DNA from: Candidatus Cloacimonadales bacterium
GTDB lineage: Bacteria; Cloacimonadota; Cloacimonadia; Cloacimonadales; TCS61
Length of the DNA stretch: 37,231 nt
NCBI GenBank assembly: GCA_030656075.1
Contig: JAUSOT010000053.1
Span: 1 to 37,231, forward strand
Direction: 5' to 3'
The notes beneath the pieces are model-generated. The model was given only the letters and a program-made list of their open reading frames with translations, did not search any database and had not been told where the DNA came from. Positions 14,383-21,964 of this stretch are shown here, piece after piece. The translations under genes were made by a program, and so were the position numbers. Each line of letters begins with the position of its first letter. Positions within the stretch are counted from its first letter, which is position 1.

Positions 14383-15033
14383 TTACTTATCGTTCTGCTG
14401 AACTCGGTCTTCAATATCCTGAGTACAGGTTTTTGCGTTAGCAATTTTCAATTCATTGGAATCACCAACAGATTTGAAGCCGTCATAATAGAACCAATAT
14501 GTATCTTCAATACCAATATAAATATCGAATTCCCAGAATTCATCGCCCCAGTCATCCACAACCTTAACGTCCCAAAAACCAGGAGTTACATACCAGGAAA
14601 CCAAGTTGCCGGGTCCGATAGTTCCACTCAAGTCATTATCACCCCAAGAAGTATCATCGCTGGGAGAAATATAAACTTCTTCGATGTAGAACGAGTATGA
14701 TTCGTTGTAAACGACAATCTCACCTGCGTTGGTATCGATATCGATTTTTGCAGTTGAGCCGGGTTTCACTGTCCTGCGGATAACTTCATTGAAGATGTAT
14801 TCTCCACCGATTTCTACACTTACACTCTTCTCTTCGTCACCAAATATGGAGGTGCTCAAATCCCAATCATCCTCCCAATATGTGAGATGAGGAAGATCAT
14901 AGTAATCCCCACTAATTTCAAACCAAGCATCATAGAAATCGTTCCAGTTTGTGATCGTAAGAGTTCCTTTGTCTGAACATCCAGAGATGAACAAGGCGAC
15001 AAGAACAATCAAACTAATCAATACTTTTTTCAT
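14383..15033 (-). CDS. Predicted lipoprotein of unknown function
   Basis: A 216-residue protein exported and lipidated at C19: the signal MKKVLISLIVLVALFISGC has a clear lipobox (FISGC). I start at the ATG at 15033, which has AGGAG five bases before it; a GTG at 15039 lies inside that ribosome site. The mature part is rich in W, Y, D and G. Its second half has the pattern IEEVYISPSDDTSWGDNDLSG, then GPGNLVSWYVTPGFWDVKVVDDWGD, a beta-module seen in other secreted bacterial lipoproteins whose role is unknown. The C-terminus is hydrophilic. A strong terminator follows, so it is probably a one-gene transcript. Function cannot be assigned. Confidence 0.85.
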   Translation of the reverse strand: MKKVLISLIVLVALFISGCSDKGTLTITNWNDFYDAWFEISGDYYDLPHLTYWEDDWDLSTSIFGDEEKSVSVEIGGEYIFNEVIRRTVKPGSTAKIDIDTNAGEIVVYNESYSFYIEEVYISPSDDTSWGDNDLSGTIGPGNLVSWYVTPGFWDVKVVDDWGDEFWEFDIYIGIEDTYWFYYDGFKSVGDSNELKIANAKTCTQDIEDRVQQNDK

Positions 15034-15073
15034 ATTCACTCCTTTGTAAAAATTCCCCTTTTTTCTTTTTCTG

Positions 15074-15107
15074 TGCCTATAATTTATTTTTAGTTTATTT
15101 TAGGCAA
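15074..15107 (-). promoter_or_regulatory. Inverted repeat overlapping a possible promoter of the lipoprotein gene
   Basis: TGCCTA (15074-15079) and TAGGCA (15101-15106) form an inverted repeat. On the minus strand TTGCCT (15107-15102) and TTATAG (15082-15077) could act as -35 and -10, with a long 19-base spacer, 44 bases before the start codon. The rest of 15108-15296 is AT-rich and shows nothing else I can support. Confidence 0.25.
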
Positions 15108-15296
15108 GAAAAAAATATAGGCATCTTCTTATATATTGGATTCAACTTCGCATGTTTCTAACAAGTAAAACATTTATTCTTCGGACATTTTCCCAGATAA
15201 TTCAAACAATAAATGTAATTTCCATCAGAAAATCACCATTATCAAAGAAATAACTAAAAACCAAAAATTTACAATCCAACATTCCGAGAAATTTAT

Positions 15297-16073
15297 TTAA
15301 TCACGATAAATGCAGTTTGATTTTGAAGCATCCTTTTTGGAACAAACCCGTACACAGCGATAACAATGAATACAATTAGCATCCGAAATTTCTTCATTAT
15401 AGCCGATGTCAATGTTCAGCGGACAGTAGTTGGCACAGTTAAAACAATTAATACTGGTTTTGATATTCCTAAAAATTTTTGATCTTTTGATCTTTAGTAA
15501 TTTTCCCAGGTGTTCAAAAATATTCATCATAGCGGCATAAGGGCAAAGATAGCGGCACCAGAATCTTTCTACAAAAAATCCTCCCAGAATGATGATAGTC
15601 AGTGAGACAGCAGCGGCAATCCCAATTCTTTGCGGATAGGCAAAAGCCAGAACTGGACAGAAGTTCATATACAAATACTGAATTCCTAAATATGCTGCAA
15701 TCACTGTTATCAGGAATGTAAGATATTTTGCTCCTATCAGATAGCGATGATATTTATAAGGAATTCTTTGCTGAAATTTATTTTTGGATTTGTTAAGTTT
15801 ATAAATAGATTCCTGCAAAGTGCCTAAAAAGCAGATATAACCGCAAAACTTTCTTCCCAGGAAAATCACGGAAACAGCCGTCAACAAGCCAATTATTACC
15901 ATCGGTAAATAAGCGACGAAACCATTGAGCGTCATCACACCAAAGCAAACGACAGCATATGGACAGAATTGATGACAGGTGTTTACTCTTGCGGTGATCA
16001 TTAATAGTATTAATAACATCCAAAAACCGATAAACACGGTTTGGATCAGTTTTCTAATTTTCGTTTTATCCAT
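15297..16073 (-). CDS. NapH/YccM-like membrane ferredoxin (polyferredoxin)
   Basis: A 258-residue inner-membrane iron-sulfur protein. It has about four to five hydrophobic helices, beginning FIGFWMLLILLMITARV. Two membrane-associated cysteine motifs follow: FCGYICFLGTLQE (about 77-89) and RFWCRYLCPYAAMM (about 170-183), typical of the NapH/MauN/YccM family. Near the C-terminus CFNCANYCPLNIDIGY and CIHCYRCVRVC carry two [4Fe-4S] clusters, although the last cluster lacks the classical CP pair. Such proteins take electrons from quinol or pass them to periplasmic or cytosolic reductases. The TAA of the amidohydrolase gene precedes it by only five bases, so the two are co-transcribed. The partner reductase is not in the window, so the electron acceptor is unknown. 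Confidence 0.85.
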   Translation of the reverse strand: MDKTKIRKLIQTVFIGFWMLLILLMITARVNTCHQFCPYAVVCFGVMTLNGFVAYLPMVIIGLLTAVSVIFLGRKFCGYICFLGTLQESIYKLNKSKNKFQQRIPYKYHRYLIGAKYLTFLITVIAAYLGIQYLYMNFCPVLAFAYPQRIGIAAAVSLTIIILGGFFVERFWCRYLCPYAAMMNIFEHLGKLLKIKRSKIFRNIKTSINCFNCANYCPLNIDIGYNEEISDANCIHCYRCVRVCSKKDASKSNCIYRD

Positions 16074-16078
16074 CGCTA

Positions 16079-17554
16079 TTAATAGATTTTTTCACCTTTT
16101 CGGAAAATACTCTCAACTTCGATTTCGGCTATTTTATCGGATGCAAAAATGTCATTTTTCAAGCAGGTCAGATTTGCTTCTTTGCCAACTTCGATCGTGC
16201 CAAAACGGTCATCATCAAAAGAAAGTCGGGCAGCATTTTTTGTGTAGATTTCCACAGCCTGGAAGGGAGTAAGTCTTTCTTTTTCATTATGAATTTGCAC
16301 CGCTGCATCGATTCCTTTGATAGCATTAATTTCTGTGATATACCAGTCGGAACCACCGGTTAATAAAATATTCCTATTATAGATCGAAGCCAGGCGGTTG
16401 GTGCGGTTGGTTCGTTCCTTTCCCAAACGGGTTTCGTATAATCCGCCGGAACCGGCCCACAGTCTGTCGAACATCGGCTGCATCACGGTGCTGCAATTTG
16501 CTGCTGCAATTCGATCCAGCACGTCATTGGAAGTTAGTTCACAATGAATGATCTCGTGCCGCAGATCTTTAGGATTTTCCCGCTGGACTTTTTCGTAAAT
16601 TTCCAAAATCTGCCAAATCGCTGCATCACCGATGCAATGAACTGCCACCTGAAGGTCATGGGCATGAGCATTCCGAATATGTTTTTCCCATGCTTCATTG
16701 GAACGGTAGAGAATTCCATAATTTTCCGGATCATCCAAGTACGGTTCTGCAAGTGCGGCAGTGTGAGAACCGATTGAACCGTCTGCCAGTGTGCAGCCGC
16801 CAATTCGTTTTGCTCCCAGATCCAGAGCAATCTCTACATTGGTAATCTGCGGATAAAGAATAAATTCGACTGGGAATTGGGAAAGATTATCGTGAATCAA
16901 TTTATAATGTTTTGGATCGGAAAATGAATCGCCGATCATGGCATGAACAGCTGTATGACCACCGTGCAAGGCTATCTCGGCAGCTTTGTGATATGCTTGC
17001 AGGATGCCTTCATCATCCATATTTTTATGGAACCAGTTGGAAGCTGAACCGTTCCAACGACCTGAAAGATGGCCATCAAAAGCCTGCAGTAAAGCCTGTT
17101 TCCAGGGAATGCTTTTGGCAGCGACAGAATTGATCACGCAGGAATGTCCATCGACCCGGCGCAGAATTACCGGAACATCAGGAAATATATGATCCAGCTC
17201 CTTTGCTGTCGGAAAACGTTTTTCTATAATATTGTTTTCTTCAAAATGAAAGGCAAATATTTTTCCGCTAATTGGTTTCGTTTCCCGTAAAAGCTCGAAG
17301 ACTTCCTGCAACGACTGAGCCTGTTCCAGGTTTGCACCCAGGCTGTATAAACCGCCTTCAAAGGAATGAGTATGTGTGTCGATGAAACCGGGATAGACAA
17401 ATGCCCCGTTTAAATCGATTTCTTCCACATTTTTCAGATTCGGTTTTTGCTGATAAATTTCTTTGATAAGTCCGTTATCATCGCTCAGGAGAGCAACAAA
17501 ATACTCTCCTTCTTTTCGGATGGAATAAAATTTAGCATTATATAGAAGTTTCAT
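16079..17554 (-). CDS. YtcJ-like metal-dependent amidohydrolase (amidohydrolase 3 family)
   Basis: A 491-residue hydrolase. The ATG at 17554 is chosen because GGAG lies just upstream; an in-frame GTG at 17560 overlaps that site. The N-terminal beta-sandwich leads to GAFVYPGFIDTHTHSFEGG (about 49-67) with the first HxH metal pair. HAMIGDSF lies mid-protein, VAVHCIGDAA gives a third metal histidine region, REIIHCEL-like text follows, and GSDWYITEINA (about 405-415) holds the final aspartate. These are features of the YtcJ group, cytosolic enzymes that cleave exocyclic C-N bonds of amides or formamides. The substrate is unknown. It heads a two-gene unit with the NapH-like protein, a pairing I cannot explain. 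The upstream spacer holds a BIME-like repeat pair. Confidence 0.88.
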   Translation of the reverse strand: MKLLYNAKFYSIRKEGEYFVALLSDDNGLIKEIYQQKPNLKNVEEIDLNGAFVYPGFIDTHTHSFEGGLYSLGANLEQAQSLQEVFELLRETKPISGKIFAFHFEENNIIEKRFPTAKELDHIFPDVPVILRRVDGHSCVINSVAAKSIPWKQALLQAFDGHLSGRWNGSASNWFHKNMDDEGILQAYHKAAEIALHGGHTAVHAMIGDSFSDPKHYKLIHDNLSQFPVEFILYPQITNVEIALDLGAKRIGGCTLADGSIGSHTAALAEPYLDDPENYGILYRSNEAWEKHIRNAHAHDLQVAVHCIGDAAIWQILEIYEKVQRENPKDLRHEIIHCELTSNDVLDRIAAANCSTVMQPMFDRLWAGSGGLYETRLGKERTNRTNRLASIYNRNILLTGGSDWYITEINAIKGIDAAVQIHNEKERLTPFQAVEIYTKNAARLSFDDDRFGTIEVGKEANLTCLKNDIFASDKIAEIEVESIFRKGEKIY

Positions 17555-17579
17555 TTTCACTCCAAATTCAAATTTCTAT

Positions 17580-17699
17580 AATCTTGAAAAGGCTTCATTT
17601 AATACTTCTCCCTGCTGAGCACTTTCAAGGTTTCTGCTGTCCATTTTCACTCTGAAAGTGCCAACTGCAAGAATTTGAGTAAGAGACCTTTTCAGAGTT
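17580..17699. repeat. BIME-like repeat pair in the Maf-amidohydrolase spacer
   Basis: Unit one (17580-17632) runs AATCTTGAAAAGGCTTC to GCACTTTCAAGGTT. Unit two (17648-17699) runs CACTCTGAAAGTG to AGACCTTTTCAGAGTT in opposite orientation. It fills nearly the whole 145-base gap, the second unit ending two bases before the Maf stop codon. Confidence 0.8.
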
Positions 17700-17700
17700 A

Positions 17701-18279
17701 TCATATAATTTTTCCCACCATTCTATAAAACAGCGAAACCGGAAATCCCATCACATTGAAGTAGCAACCCGAAATTTTTTTTATGAACTGACTGCCGTAG
17801 CCTTGAATTCCGTAAGCTCCCGCTTTATCCATTGGTTCTTTTGTTTTGATATACTCTTCGATTTCCCTGGCAGAAAGTGGATAAAATTCTACCCGGGATT
17901 TGGCGTAATCGGTAATGAGCTGATTCTTGTAGGCAATTGCTACTCCGGTATAAACATAGTGAAAAGAATCGGATAATCTTGTTAAATATTCAGCGGCCTG
18001 CATCCTGTCCTGCGGCTTTTCCATAACTTCTCCGTTATGATAGACTATCGTATCGGCAGCCACGATCAGGTGATCGTTCTCAAAACGCTTTTTAACTTCC
18101 AGTACTTTGTTCCTGGCATGATATTGCACCAGTTTGATCGGATTGGCAAAAACCTGATCTTCCGAAATATTAGCAGGAATCTGAACGACATTTAAACCAA
18201 CCAGTTTAAAAATCTCCATCCTGCGTGGAGATGCAGAAGCAAGTACTACTTTTTTATCTTTCAGTAAAACATGTATCAT
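17701..18279 (-). CDS. maf: Maf family nucleotide pyrophosphatase
   Basis: A 192-residue house-cleaning enzyme that hydrolyses non-canonical or excess nucleoside triphosphates (dTTP/UTP or m7GTP type) to the monophosphate. Motifs are LASASPRRMEIFKLVGL (about 13-29), the catalytic aspartate in AADTIVYHNGEVMEKPQD (about 73-90), and KEPMDKAGAYGIQGYG (about 146-161), all diagnostic. The ATG at 18279 follows the stop of the upstream nucleotidyltransferase gene by four bases, so the two are in one transcript. Length is normal. The subtype cannot be fixed without aligning the two selectivity positions. Confidence 0.93.
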   Translation of the reverse strand: MIHVLLKDKKVVLASASPRRMEIFKLVGLNVVQIPANISEDQVFANPIKLVQYHARNKVLEVKKRFENDHLIVAADTIVYHNGEVMEKPQDRMQAAEYLTRLSDSFHYVYTGVAIAYKNQLITDYAKSRVEFYPLSAREIEEYIKTKEPMDKAGAYGIQGYGSQFIKKISGCYFNVMGFPVSLFYRMVGKII

Positions 18280-18283
18280 CGAA

Positions 18284-19036
18284 CTATTTATTGAAAATTT
18301 TTTCTACAAGATTAGTTTGCAGAACATGCTCACGGATCAGCATCAGATCAGGATGAAAATCGAGTTCTCCCCAGTCGGCGGAATTGCATTTGGAAAAATG
18401 TATCGGATAGCCTTTGTTGATGATCTCCTGGATCGCTTTCAGATAAAAAACATTCAAATTTTCGGGATGCCGCACCATCTCTTCCAAAACATCGACATAA
18501 ATTTTGGGTCCATGCCCGGAGAATTTGATAATTCCCACAGATTCACCATTAGCTTTGGCCGGATCGATCTTTTTGCTCACTTCCAAAACCAATTCATCAC
18601 GGTGTATGATCTTCATGTCATCTTCGTCATAAACTTCCTTTTCATCCATCACCATCGTGATATTCTGTTTGCTTTTCAGCAGGTTCTTTATAACGTTGGA
18701 AGTGAACATATCGTCACCATTGATCGTGATGAAATCTCCTTTCATAAAAAATCGCGCCATCCAGACTGAGATCAAATTATTGGAAACATCGTAAAACGGA
18801 TTGTAAACTGTAGTAATCTTAAATTCTTTTTTATATTTATACAATTTAGCTTCGATCTGTTCCGCCCGGTAACCCACGATGATCACAACATCGGTGATGC
18901 CGGCTTCCTGCAGACTATGAAGTTGAGCTTCCAGTAGCGTTAATCCGTCTCCAACTTCCAATAAGCTTTTGGGAGTATTCTTGGTTAATGGATATAGTCT
19001 GGTGCCCTTCCCGGCTGAAATTAAAATCGCTCTCAT
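18284..19036 (-). CDS. LicC-like sugar/choline-phosphate nucleotidyltransferase
   Basis: A 250-residue GT-A-fold nucleotidyltransferase. The start RAILISAGKGTRLYPLTKNT holds the GxGTRL signature, followed by PKSLLEV, the conserved lysine segment. ITINGDDMF near 110 gives the metal-binding aspartates, and DWGELDFHPD lies near the end. The pattern NNLISVWMARFFM and DDMKIIHRDELVLEVSK is like that of LicC-type CTP:phosphocholine cytidylyltransferases. It probably makes a CDP- or NDP-activated alcohol or sugar for envelope assembly. It is encoded divergently from a CDP-alcohol phosphatidyltransferase 160 bases away, which fits a CDP-activated product. Maf follows it. The exact substrate cannot be read off the sequence. 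Confidence 0.85.
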   Translation of the reverse strand: MRAILISAGKGTRLYPLTKNTPKSLLEVGDGLTLLEAQLHSLQEAGITDVVIIVGYRAEQIEAKLYKYKKEFKITTVYNPFYDVSNNLISVWMARFFMKGDFITINGDDMFTSNVIKNLLKSKQNITMVMDEKEVYDEDDMKIIHRDELVLEVSKKIDPAKANGESVGIIKFSGHGPKIYVDVLEEMVRHPENLNVFYLKAIQEIINKGYPIHFSKCNSADWGELDFHPDLMLIREHVLQTNLVEKIFNK

Positions 19037-19197
19037 ACTTGTTCCTTTTTACATTCTTTTATCAAACCAAAAAAAGGCTGCAATATTAAATGTCCATTAT
19101 TTTTATTGGGATATAATCGAACTTGACAATATCTTGAAGCAAAATTTCTTTCACTGAGTTTTAATAAGTGGATTTGAGATGATAGTAAAAGGAAATT

Positions 19198-20121
19198 ATG
19201 GAGATGGTCGAAAAAAAAAGTAAAGAATCGATAAAAGAATTCAATCGGAGAATTCTGAAAGAATATAAAAAATCTTTGAAGCACATGGTTTTTGATGAGA
19301 CTCTGACTTTATACATTCTCAGACCGATCGCTTTCATTTTCGTTAAAATGTTCTATCCCACGAAAATAACTCCCAACCAGGTTTCTCTGATGACGATCAT
19401 AGTGGGAATATTAAGCGGATATTTCTTTTCCCGCGGAGATGTGACCAGCTATTTCATTGCAGGAGTGCTTTATTTCCTTTGCCTGGTTCTGGATTGCGTG
19501 GACGGCATGATCGCCCGTTTGAAAAAGAACGGTACGCCGGTCGGCCGAATTGTCGATGGTTTTGCCGATTATATAGTCGGCATAGTTGTTTATATCGGTC
19601 TGGGAATAGGCTTCAGTAAAGGATTAGTTCCAATTGATTTCTGGCCCTATTCATATTGGTTACTTTTAGTGATTTCTGCAGCCAGCCATATTTTCCATGC
19701 CGTGATCGTAGATTATTATCGAGTGGAATTCATGAGTCACGGGCTGGGAAAAGTAACTTCTGTCTGGGAAGAAAAACGGATTTTTACTGATGAAATGAAT
19801 AGAATTAAACACATGCGGGGTAAATGGCTCGATAAAATATTGATCATTGTCTATCTGGGTTATTCTCATCTGCAAATTTTTCGTTTGAATGAGCAGGAAC
19901 ATTATAATCGTCGAGCTTATTTCAAAGCAAATAAACTGATGGTGCTGCTTTGGTTCTGGATCGGACCCACCGCCCATGTTTTTGTCCTGATTCTTGCGGC
20001 AATTCTTTTTAGACCGATCATCTATTTCGTGTTCACTATAGGGCTGGCTAATATCTATTTGCTGGTTTTGTGGATCATCCAGGTGAAGATCAAACAAAGA
20101 TTGAGAAAAATACCGGTATAA
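19198..20121 (+). CDS. CDP-alcohol phosphatidyltransferase family protein
   Basis: A 307-residue integral membrane enzyme that joins a CDP-activated donor to an alcohol acceptor. The full family motif is present: D99, D102, G103, A106, R107, G116, D120 and D124 in the spacing D-x2-DG-x2-AR-x8-G-x3-D-x3-D. About six membrane helices follow from residue 40 on. Residues 1-40 are a basic N-terminal extension, and a loop of about 60 charged residues sits near 185-235, longer than in standard phosphatidylglycerophosphate synthase. The ATG at 19198 has AAGGA before it. Given inositol-phosphate synthase and a CDP-inositol-type enzyme nearby, it could make phosphatidylinositol phosphate from CDP-diacylglycerol, or an inositol phosphodiester from CDP-inositol; both are inferences. 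It ends 40 bases from a convergent TagF-like gene. Confidence 0.9.
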   Translation: MEMVEKKSKESIKEFNRRILKEYKKSLKHMVFDETLTLYILRPIAFIFVKMFYPTKITPNQVSLMTIIVGILSGYFFSRGDVTSYFIAGVLYFLCLVLDCVDGMIARLKKNGTPVGRIVDGFADYIVGIVVYIGLGIGFSKGLVPIDFWPYSYWLLLVISAASHIFHAVIVDYYRVEFMSHGLGKVTSVWEEKRIFTDEMNRIKHMRGKWLDKILIIVYLGYSHLQIFRLNEQEHYNRRAYFKANKLMVLLWFWIGPTAHVFVLILAAILFRPIIYFVFTIGLANIYLLVLWIIQVKIKQRLRKIPV

Positions 20122-20160
20122 CGATTTGTCATCCTGAGAGAATTGCGATTAAGTATCCTA

Positions 20161-21213
20161 TTATGCTGATAAACTCTTGATAAACTCTATTGCTCGATTT
20201 GTAGATTTGCCGTCATTAAAATAGAAACAATTAAAAAGTAATTCATTCATGATTTTCTCAGTATCCTGATTCTCCAGATTTTCTTTAATCAATTTCACCA
20301 TATTTTGACTGTTGTCGAAAAGTGAGACATGTTTCATAATATTCATTTCATCCGGCATATTGTGTAAGTTGGGAAAATCATTCCTGATAATTATCAACGG
20401 TTTTTTGGTGATCAGATATTCATAAACGATTGAAGAAGTGTCGCTTATCATTAAATCGGAAACCATAAAATCATTCATTGTATCGCTTGACCGGATATTA
20501 TTAGGATTGGAAAAATACAGATTTTTTATGCCCAGACTTAGAGCAAATAATTTCACCTTAAGGATTCTTTTGGCATCGTGATGATGTGGTCGTACGATTA
20601 AATTGAAATCGGAAGTCATTTCACGGGCAAATTTATAAACATACTTTCTAAAAGTCCCGTTTCCCCAACGCCAGGTTGGAGCATATAAAATATTCGGTTT
20701 GGTGCGGTCTTTAATTCCCAGCCTGTCCATTTCTTTATCACGGTCTATTTTGCCATTCACGTAATCATCAAAACGGGGATTTCCGATTTTAATCAAACGC
20801 TCAGCTGGAATGTTTACTCCTTCATCTTTGAGTTTTACCAGATGCTTGTCGCCGGAAATGAATAAATAATCATATGATAAAAGAGCATTTGCATTACCTC
20901 CATAACGTTTATCACCCGTACCATGTCCCACAAATATGGTTTTGCATTTTTTACTGTTTACAATCAAAGATTGATTGGATTGAGAAACGATTATTCCCTC
21001 CAGGTTTTTCATTTCGTTAGGTTTGTGTCTTTCAACCCGTGGTGTATTCAGGAATGTTTTTATAGTAGGATCGATATTCGCATTTATCATACGCAGTTTG
21101 TAAGAAAAAAACTTACGGGGTTTATTTACGATGAATATACCACCTAAATTGCGATAGAACGGTAAAGCGAAAGATAATTGATATATCTGATTGCCGTAAT
21201 AATAAATTTTCAT
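20161..21213 (-). CDS. CDP-glycerol glycerophosphotransferase (TagB/TagF)-like protein, paralogue 1
   Basis: A 350-residue membrane-surface or cytosolic transferase without its own transmembrane helices. Family landmarks are GHGTGDK (96-102, the equivalent of the catalytic HGT motif), LYAPTWRWGNG (177-187), RPHHHD (208-213, equivalent of RxHP) and SDTSS (257-261) followed by YEYLITKKPLI, the nucleotide-diphosphate binding end. These enzymes transfer polyol phosphate from a CDP-polyol to a lipid or polymer. It is last in the long minus-strand set, 16 bases after the CTP:inositol-phosphate cytidylyltransferase-like gene. It is closely similar along its whole length to the gene at 23402-24451. 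CDP-inositol is a plausible donor given the flanking genes, but CDP-glycerol cannot be excluded. Confidence 0.85.
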   Translation of the reverse strand: MKIYYYGNQIYQLSFALPFYRNLGGIFIVNKPRKFFSYKLRMINANIDPTIKTFLNTPRVERHKPNEMKNLEGIIVSQSNQSLIVNSKKCKTIFVGHGTGDKRYGGNANALLSYDYLFISGDKHLVKLKDEGVNIPAERLIKIGNPRFDDYVNGKIDRDKEMDRLGIKDRTKPNILYAPTWRWGNGTFRKYVYKFAREMTSDFNLIVRPHHHDAKRILKVKLFALSLGIKNLYFSNPNNIRSSDTMNDFMVSDLMISDTSSIVYEYLITKKPLIIIRNDFPNLHNMPDEMNIMKHVSLFDNSQNMVKLIKENLENQDTEKIMNELLFNCFYFNDGKSTNRAIEFIKSLSA

Positions 21214-21229
21214 TTTGGTTAACTCATCT

Positions 21230-21961
21230 TTATAAAATTTGATCCAGAATAGATGTCTGATTGATCATTTCCGGTGTATCCACATCCAACCAGATGCAAT
21301 TTCCAATATCCAATCCTTTCATTTTTCCTTTTGCAGCAAAAACATTACACGCATCTGACAAGGAAGTTTTATCATTCACGATAGAATCTGCCAAAGCATC
21401 AAAAAAAGAATAATTTAATTTGAACATTCCAGCGTCGATAGCAACAAATTGCGTGAGTTGTTTTCCAAATTTAGTGATTTGATATTTATTGCCTGTTTCC
21501 TGTTGACATCGGATTTTCATGCCATCATCTAGGTCAGGGATGGTGTCAATTTTGAAATCGATCGCCAGCAATGCTTCATCGAAAGGAACTTCAGTCTGCA
21601 TCATTTTCTGCAGCATTTCCACACTGAAAATGTGATCACTCATCAGCAAAATGAATTGGTCTTCCCGCGTAAGAACCTGGCTGGCAGAGAAAACTGAAAT
21701 ACCGTTGGCTTTTTCCCATTCAGGATTATGCACAAATTGGATGTTAATATCGGAATTTTGATAATTGCTTAAACCATCTATCAAGGCTTTGCTTTCATAA
21801 CCTGTTACAATGATCAGTTCTTTGATGCCGGAAGTGCGAACCTTGCCGATAATATCGTCAATGATCCGCTTTCCATTTATTTTCATCAATGTTTTGGGGA
21901 TGCCTTTATGCTCATCCTTCAGCCTGCTGCCGCAACCGGCAGCAATAATAACTGCTTTCAT
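21230..21961 (-). CDS. CTP:inositol-1-phosphate cytidylyltransferase-like nucleotidyltransferase
   Basis: A 243-residue GT-A nucleotidyltransferase: AVIIAAGCGSRLKDEHKGIPKTL at the start, FILLMSDHIFS near 104-114 with the metal aspartate, and IWLDVDTPEMI near the end. Compared from memory with the cytidylyltransferase half of archaeal IPCT/DIPPS, it matches at several diagnostic points: WEKANGISVFSA (KGNGYSLLVA there), LMSDHIFS (MGDHVYS), GMKIRC followed by ITKFGKQLTQFVAIDAGMF (TKIR...IGKDLREFDCVDTGFF), and LDVDT (MDVDT). It would convert inositol phosphate and CTP to CDP-inositol and pyrophosphate. It starts four bases after the inositol-phosphate synthase stop, strongly supporting that substrate. 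The start at 21961 is the natural N-terminus of the fold. Confidence 0.82.
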   Translation of the reverse strand: MKAVIIAAGCGSRLKDEHKGIPKTLMKINGKRIIDDIIGKVRTSGIKELIIVTGYESKALIDGLSNYQNSDINIQFVHNPEWEKANGISVFSASQVLTREDQFILLMSDHIFSVEMLQKMMQTEVPFDEALLAIDFKIDTIPDLDDGMKIRCQQETGNKYQITKFGKQLTQFVAIDAGMFKLNYSFFDALADSIVNDKTSLSDACNVFAAKGKMKGLDIGNCIWLDVDTPEMINQTSILDQIL

Positions 21962-21964
21962 AGG

